DNA from: CAVWGP01 sp963754645
GTDB lineage: Bacteria; Pseudomonadota; Alphaproteobacteria; Bin65
Reading direction: 5' to 3'
DNA: 64,000 bases
Assembly: GCA_963754645.1 (NCBI GenBank)
Contig: CAVWGP010000011.1
Location: 1,178,001-1,242,000, forward strand
Every line of letters begins with the position of its first letter. Within the stretch, counting starts at the first letter, position 1. Below are positions 62,199-64,000 of the stretch, in pieces. The notes beneath the pieces were generated by a model. That model did no database searches. It saw only the letters and a list, made by a program, of their open reading frames with translations, and was not told where the DNA came from. Both the position numbers and the translations under genes were made by a program.

Positions 62199-62663
62199 TT
62201 ACTTGTTCTTGACCGCGCGTAGCTTCGGCTTCGCCGGCTTGTCGATATCGTAGCCCGACTTCACGCCGTCGAGGCCGACGAACATGTTCGGCTTGCGGTA
62301 GATTCCCAAAATCACGGCGCCGGTTTCGCTGGCGTTCTCGTGGAACGACCCCGCCTTGCGCCAGACATATTCGCCGGCGCCGCAATTCCCGTCATGATCC
62401 GCCATCGAGCCCTCAAGCACGAAGGCCTGCTCCAGCTCGGGATGCTTGTGCATCGGTAAGCGGGCGCCGGGCTCGAGCTTGATGAGGCACGTCATCTCGC
62501 CCTTGGCCTTGTCTTCGTACAGGACCTTGATCCAAACCTTCTCGAACTGCGTCGTCGACCATGCCATGTCCTGGGGCCGGACATAGGTCGATCCGCCGAT
62601 CGTCGGTTGCACTTTCGGCTGGCGCCGCGGTGCATGCGCGATTTTCCGGGCTGCTTGGGCCAT
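62199..62663 (-). CDS. Cupin-domain (ChrR-like) protein
   Basis: A 154-residue protein with one cupin domain. The metal site PMHKHPELEQAFVLEGSMAD contains two histidines and a glutamate, as in ChrR-type anti-sigma cupins or acetylacetone-dioxygenase-like cupins, and GSFHENAS contributes the further histidine. No HTH or zinc anti-sigma N-terminus is present. The ATG at 62661-62663 is used. Function unknown; a small-molecule oxygenase or sensor is possible. Confidence 0.82.
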   Translation of the reverse strand: MAQAARKIAHAPRRQPKVQPTIGGSTYVRPQDMAWSTTQFEKVWIKVLYEDKAKGEMTCLIKLEPGARLPMHKHPELEQAFVLEGSMADHDGNCGAGEYVWRKAGSFHENASETGAVILGIYRKPNMFVGLDGVKSGYDIDKPAKPKLRAVKNK

Positions 62664-62828
62664 GTTCGCTATCCTCGCCTCTGGCTTCGATCTCCGGGAT
62701 TGCCGGCCGCACGGCCGTCTGCCCAACCCAATTATGAGCGCGGGGCGAGTGGACTTCAATCCGGCTTGCCGTACTATTGCGCCACCGTCCGGCCAGGCCG
62801 CGCGGATGCATCCAGGGAGGAGAGGACC

Positions 62829-63896
62829 ATGAATCGCGACGACTCAACGCGCAATATCGATCGCCGTTCGTTCATTTCGATCGCCGCCGGCGGCACGGCG
62901 CTCATAACAATTCCGGCGGCGCCGCTTTGGGCGCAGGCGGCGCGCCACGGCGGCATGGAATACGGCGTGGCCAGCATCGATTCGCTCTACTCGGCGATTT
63001 ACGTGACCATCAAGCAGGGCCACTTCGCGGCCGAGGGCCTCGATGTCAACTACATGAATTCGCAAAGCGGCCCGCGCTCGAAACAAATGCTGGCAGCCGG
63101 CCAATTGTTCATCACCACGACCGGCGTCAACGATTCGGTGGCGCTCAGCCTCGCCGGCAAATCCTCGACCGTGGTGTTGAGCCTCGACCGCCGCGTGCCC
63201 TTCGCCAATCTTCTCGTGCACAAGGACAATTTCGGACCCGGCAAAATTCAATCGGTGAAAGACCTGGCCGGCAAGTCGATCGCCGTGACGCAACCGCAGG
63301 CCGCGACCTGGCTGATGGCGATCTACATCGCCGACCGCGCCGGGATCAAGGACAAGGTCACGGTGCGCGGCCTCGGCGATTTCGTCACCATGCTCGGCGC
63401 GGTGAAGAGCAAACAAGTCGAAGCCACCATCGCCACGATTTCGATGATCGACGCCGCGAAGCAGGAAGGCTGGGGCGTGCCGCTGTTCGACGTCACCGAC
63501 GAGAAAACCTGGAACGAAACTTTCGGCGGCGACGTGCCCGGCGTCGGCTGCTACGTGCTGACGGAAAACATCGCCAAGCGCGGCCCGGCGATCCAAGCCT
63601 TCGTCAACGCCGTGGTAAAAGGCCAGGATTGGGTCAAGTCGAATTCGACCGAGGCGATCGTCAGCCTGATATACCAGGATTTTCTCAGCGGCTTCCCGCG
63701 CGAGGCCGTGATCCGCGCGATCAATGCCTACAAGAGCAGTCTGTGGAATTACACCAACGTTTTGTCGAAGGAGACCTACGACCGCCTGATTGCGATCATG
63801 GGCGACGGGCGGCAGTTCAGCAACGACGAACTCAAGGCCGTGCCTTACGATAAATCGGTCGACATGAGCTTCGTGCGCAAGGCGCGCAAACTCTAG
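62829..63896 (+). CDS. TauA/SsuA-like ABC transporter substrate-binding protein
   Basis: A 355-residue periplasmic receptor with a Tat-type leader (RRSFISIAAGGTALITIPAAP, with twin arginine). The NMT1/THI5-like binding domain has YSAIYVTIKQGHFAAEGLDV, a MLAAGQLFITTTG turn and an IAVTQPQAATWLMAIYIAD region. The family imports sulfonates, nitrate, taurine or pyrimidines. The next gene starts an ATPase of the same class. A GGGAGGAGAGG ribosome site precedes ATG 62829. Confidence 0.88.
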   Translation: MNRDDSTRNIDRRSFISIAAGGTALITIPAAPLWAQAARHGGMEYGVASIDSLYSAIYVTIKQGHFAAEGLDVNYMNSQSGPRSKQMLAAGQLFITTTGVNDSVALSLAGKSSTVVLSLDRRVPFANLLVHKDNFGPGKIQSVKDLAGKSIAVTQPQAATWLMAIYIADRAGIKDKVTVRGLGDFVTMLGAVKSKQVEATIATISMIDAAKQEGWGVPLFDVTDEKTWNETFGGDVPGVGCYVLTENIAKRGPAIQAFVNAVVKGQDWVKSNSTEAIVSLIYQDFLSGFPREAVIRAINAYKSSLWNYTNVLSKETYDRLIAIMGDGRQFSNDELKAVPYDKSVDMSFVRKARKL

Positions 63897-63947
63897 CCGA
63901 GATATCGCGGCCGTGGGCCGACGCGCGGCGCCCGCCCGAGCGCGCGC

Positions 63948-64000
63948 ATGATCGAGATCGATCGCGTCGGCCAGGTCTATCTGACCAAGACCCGCGAAAT
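63948..64000 (+). CDS. ABC transporter ATP-binding protein (partial, start only)
   Basis: Only 17 complete codons are inside the window (MIEIDRVGQVYLTKTRE). The layout, 51 bp after the TauA/SsuA-like receptor and with the IEIDRVGQVY start common in SsuB/TauB/NrtD ATPases, supports an ATPase call. Walker motifs are outside the window. Confidence 0.55.
   Translation, partial: MIEIDRVGQVYLTKTRE

Overview
The window is high-GC, gene-dense chromosomal DNA from an alphaproteobacterium. The evidence is a SAM-II type riboswitch upstream of metZ, three enzymes of the ethylmalonyl-CoA pathway, TRAP transporters, an EF-G-like protein and a FixJ-type regulator. The exact genus cannot be read from sequence alone; a Rhodospirillales- or Rhizobiales-like lineage, possibly from a metagenome assembly, fits best. 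No tRNA, rRNA, CRISPR array, phage or transposase was seen.

Layout. 1-4000: a minus-strand catabolic group (enolase-superfamily enzyme, DUF1989 protein, VOC protein, SDR), a membrane protein and a Phd/PIN toxin-antitoxin pair. 4066-6824: clpB behind a heat-shock-type promoter. 6853-14152: a 2-keto-4-pentenoate hydratase-like gene, a decayed leucine-rich-repeat gene, an acyl-CoA carboxyltransferase, an EF-G-like GTPase, a barnase/barstar pair and a Rieske oxygenase. 14275-20471: SDR, methylsuccinyl-CoA dehydrogenase (mcd), CapA-like protein, crotonyl-CoA carboxylase/reductase (ccr), an AT-rich palindromic control region and an SPFH protein. 20696-22077: promoter, SAM-II riboswitch, terminator and metZ. 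22361-24558: interrupted M48 peptidase with DUF898 membrane protein. 24749-28785: an unusual apparent operon of an unrecognised PLP enzyme, an unrecognised HExxH protein and ethylmalonyl-CoA mutase (ecm). 28899-36845: membrane protein, YceI protein, DctP/Q/M TRAP transporter coupled to a DUF4743 Nudix gene, an amidase remnant and a MASE1 kinase/FixJ-type regulator pair. 36858-45463: gluQ and assorted acyl, FAD, SDR and Nudix enzymes, ending with an aspartate dehydrogenase-like gene. 45467-49121: TPR protein and a sulfur group (four-rhodanese protein, thiol dioxygenase, TauE-type exporter). 49258-59122: MFS permease, FAD monooxygenase, a complete ugpBAEC-type ABC importer and a TAXI/TRAP-fused transporter. 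59420-64000: small secreted and membrane proteins, a C13-type peptidase, a cupin, and the start of a TauA/SsuA-like ABC importer.

How genes work together. mcd, ccr and ecm are consecutive-pathway enzymes for acetyl-CoA assimilation without the glyoxylate shunt, here spread over 14 kb. ClpB, Nudix and thiol-handling genes suggest damage control. Seven single-base insertions break six otherwise intact genes (ecm has two). That one-sided pattern looks more like sequence error than gene decay, although the leucine-rich-repeat gene and the amidase fragment look truly degraded. The most interesting candidate for an undescribed system is the PLP enzyme/HExxH protein pair joined to ecm.
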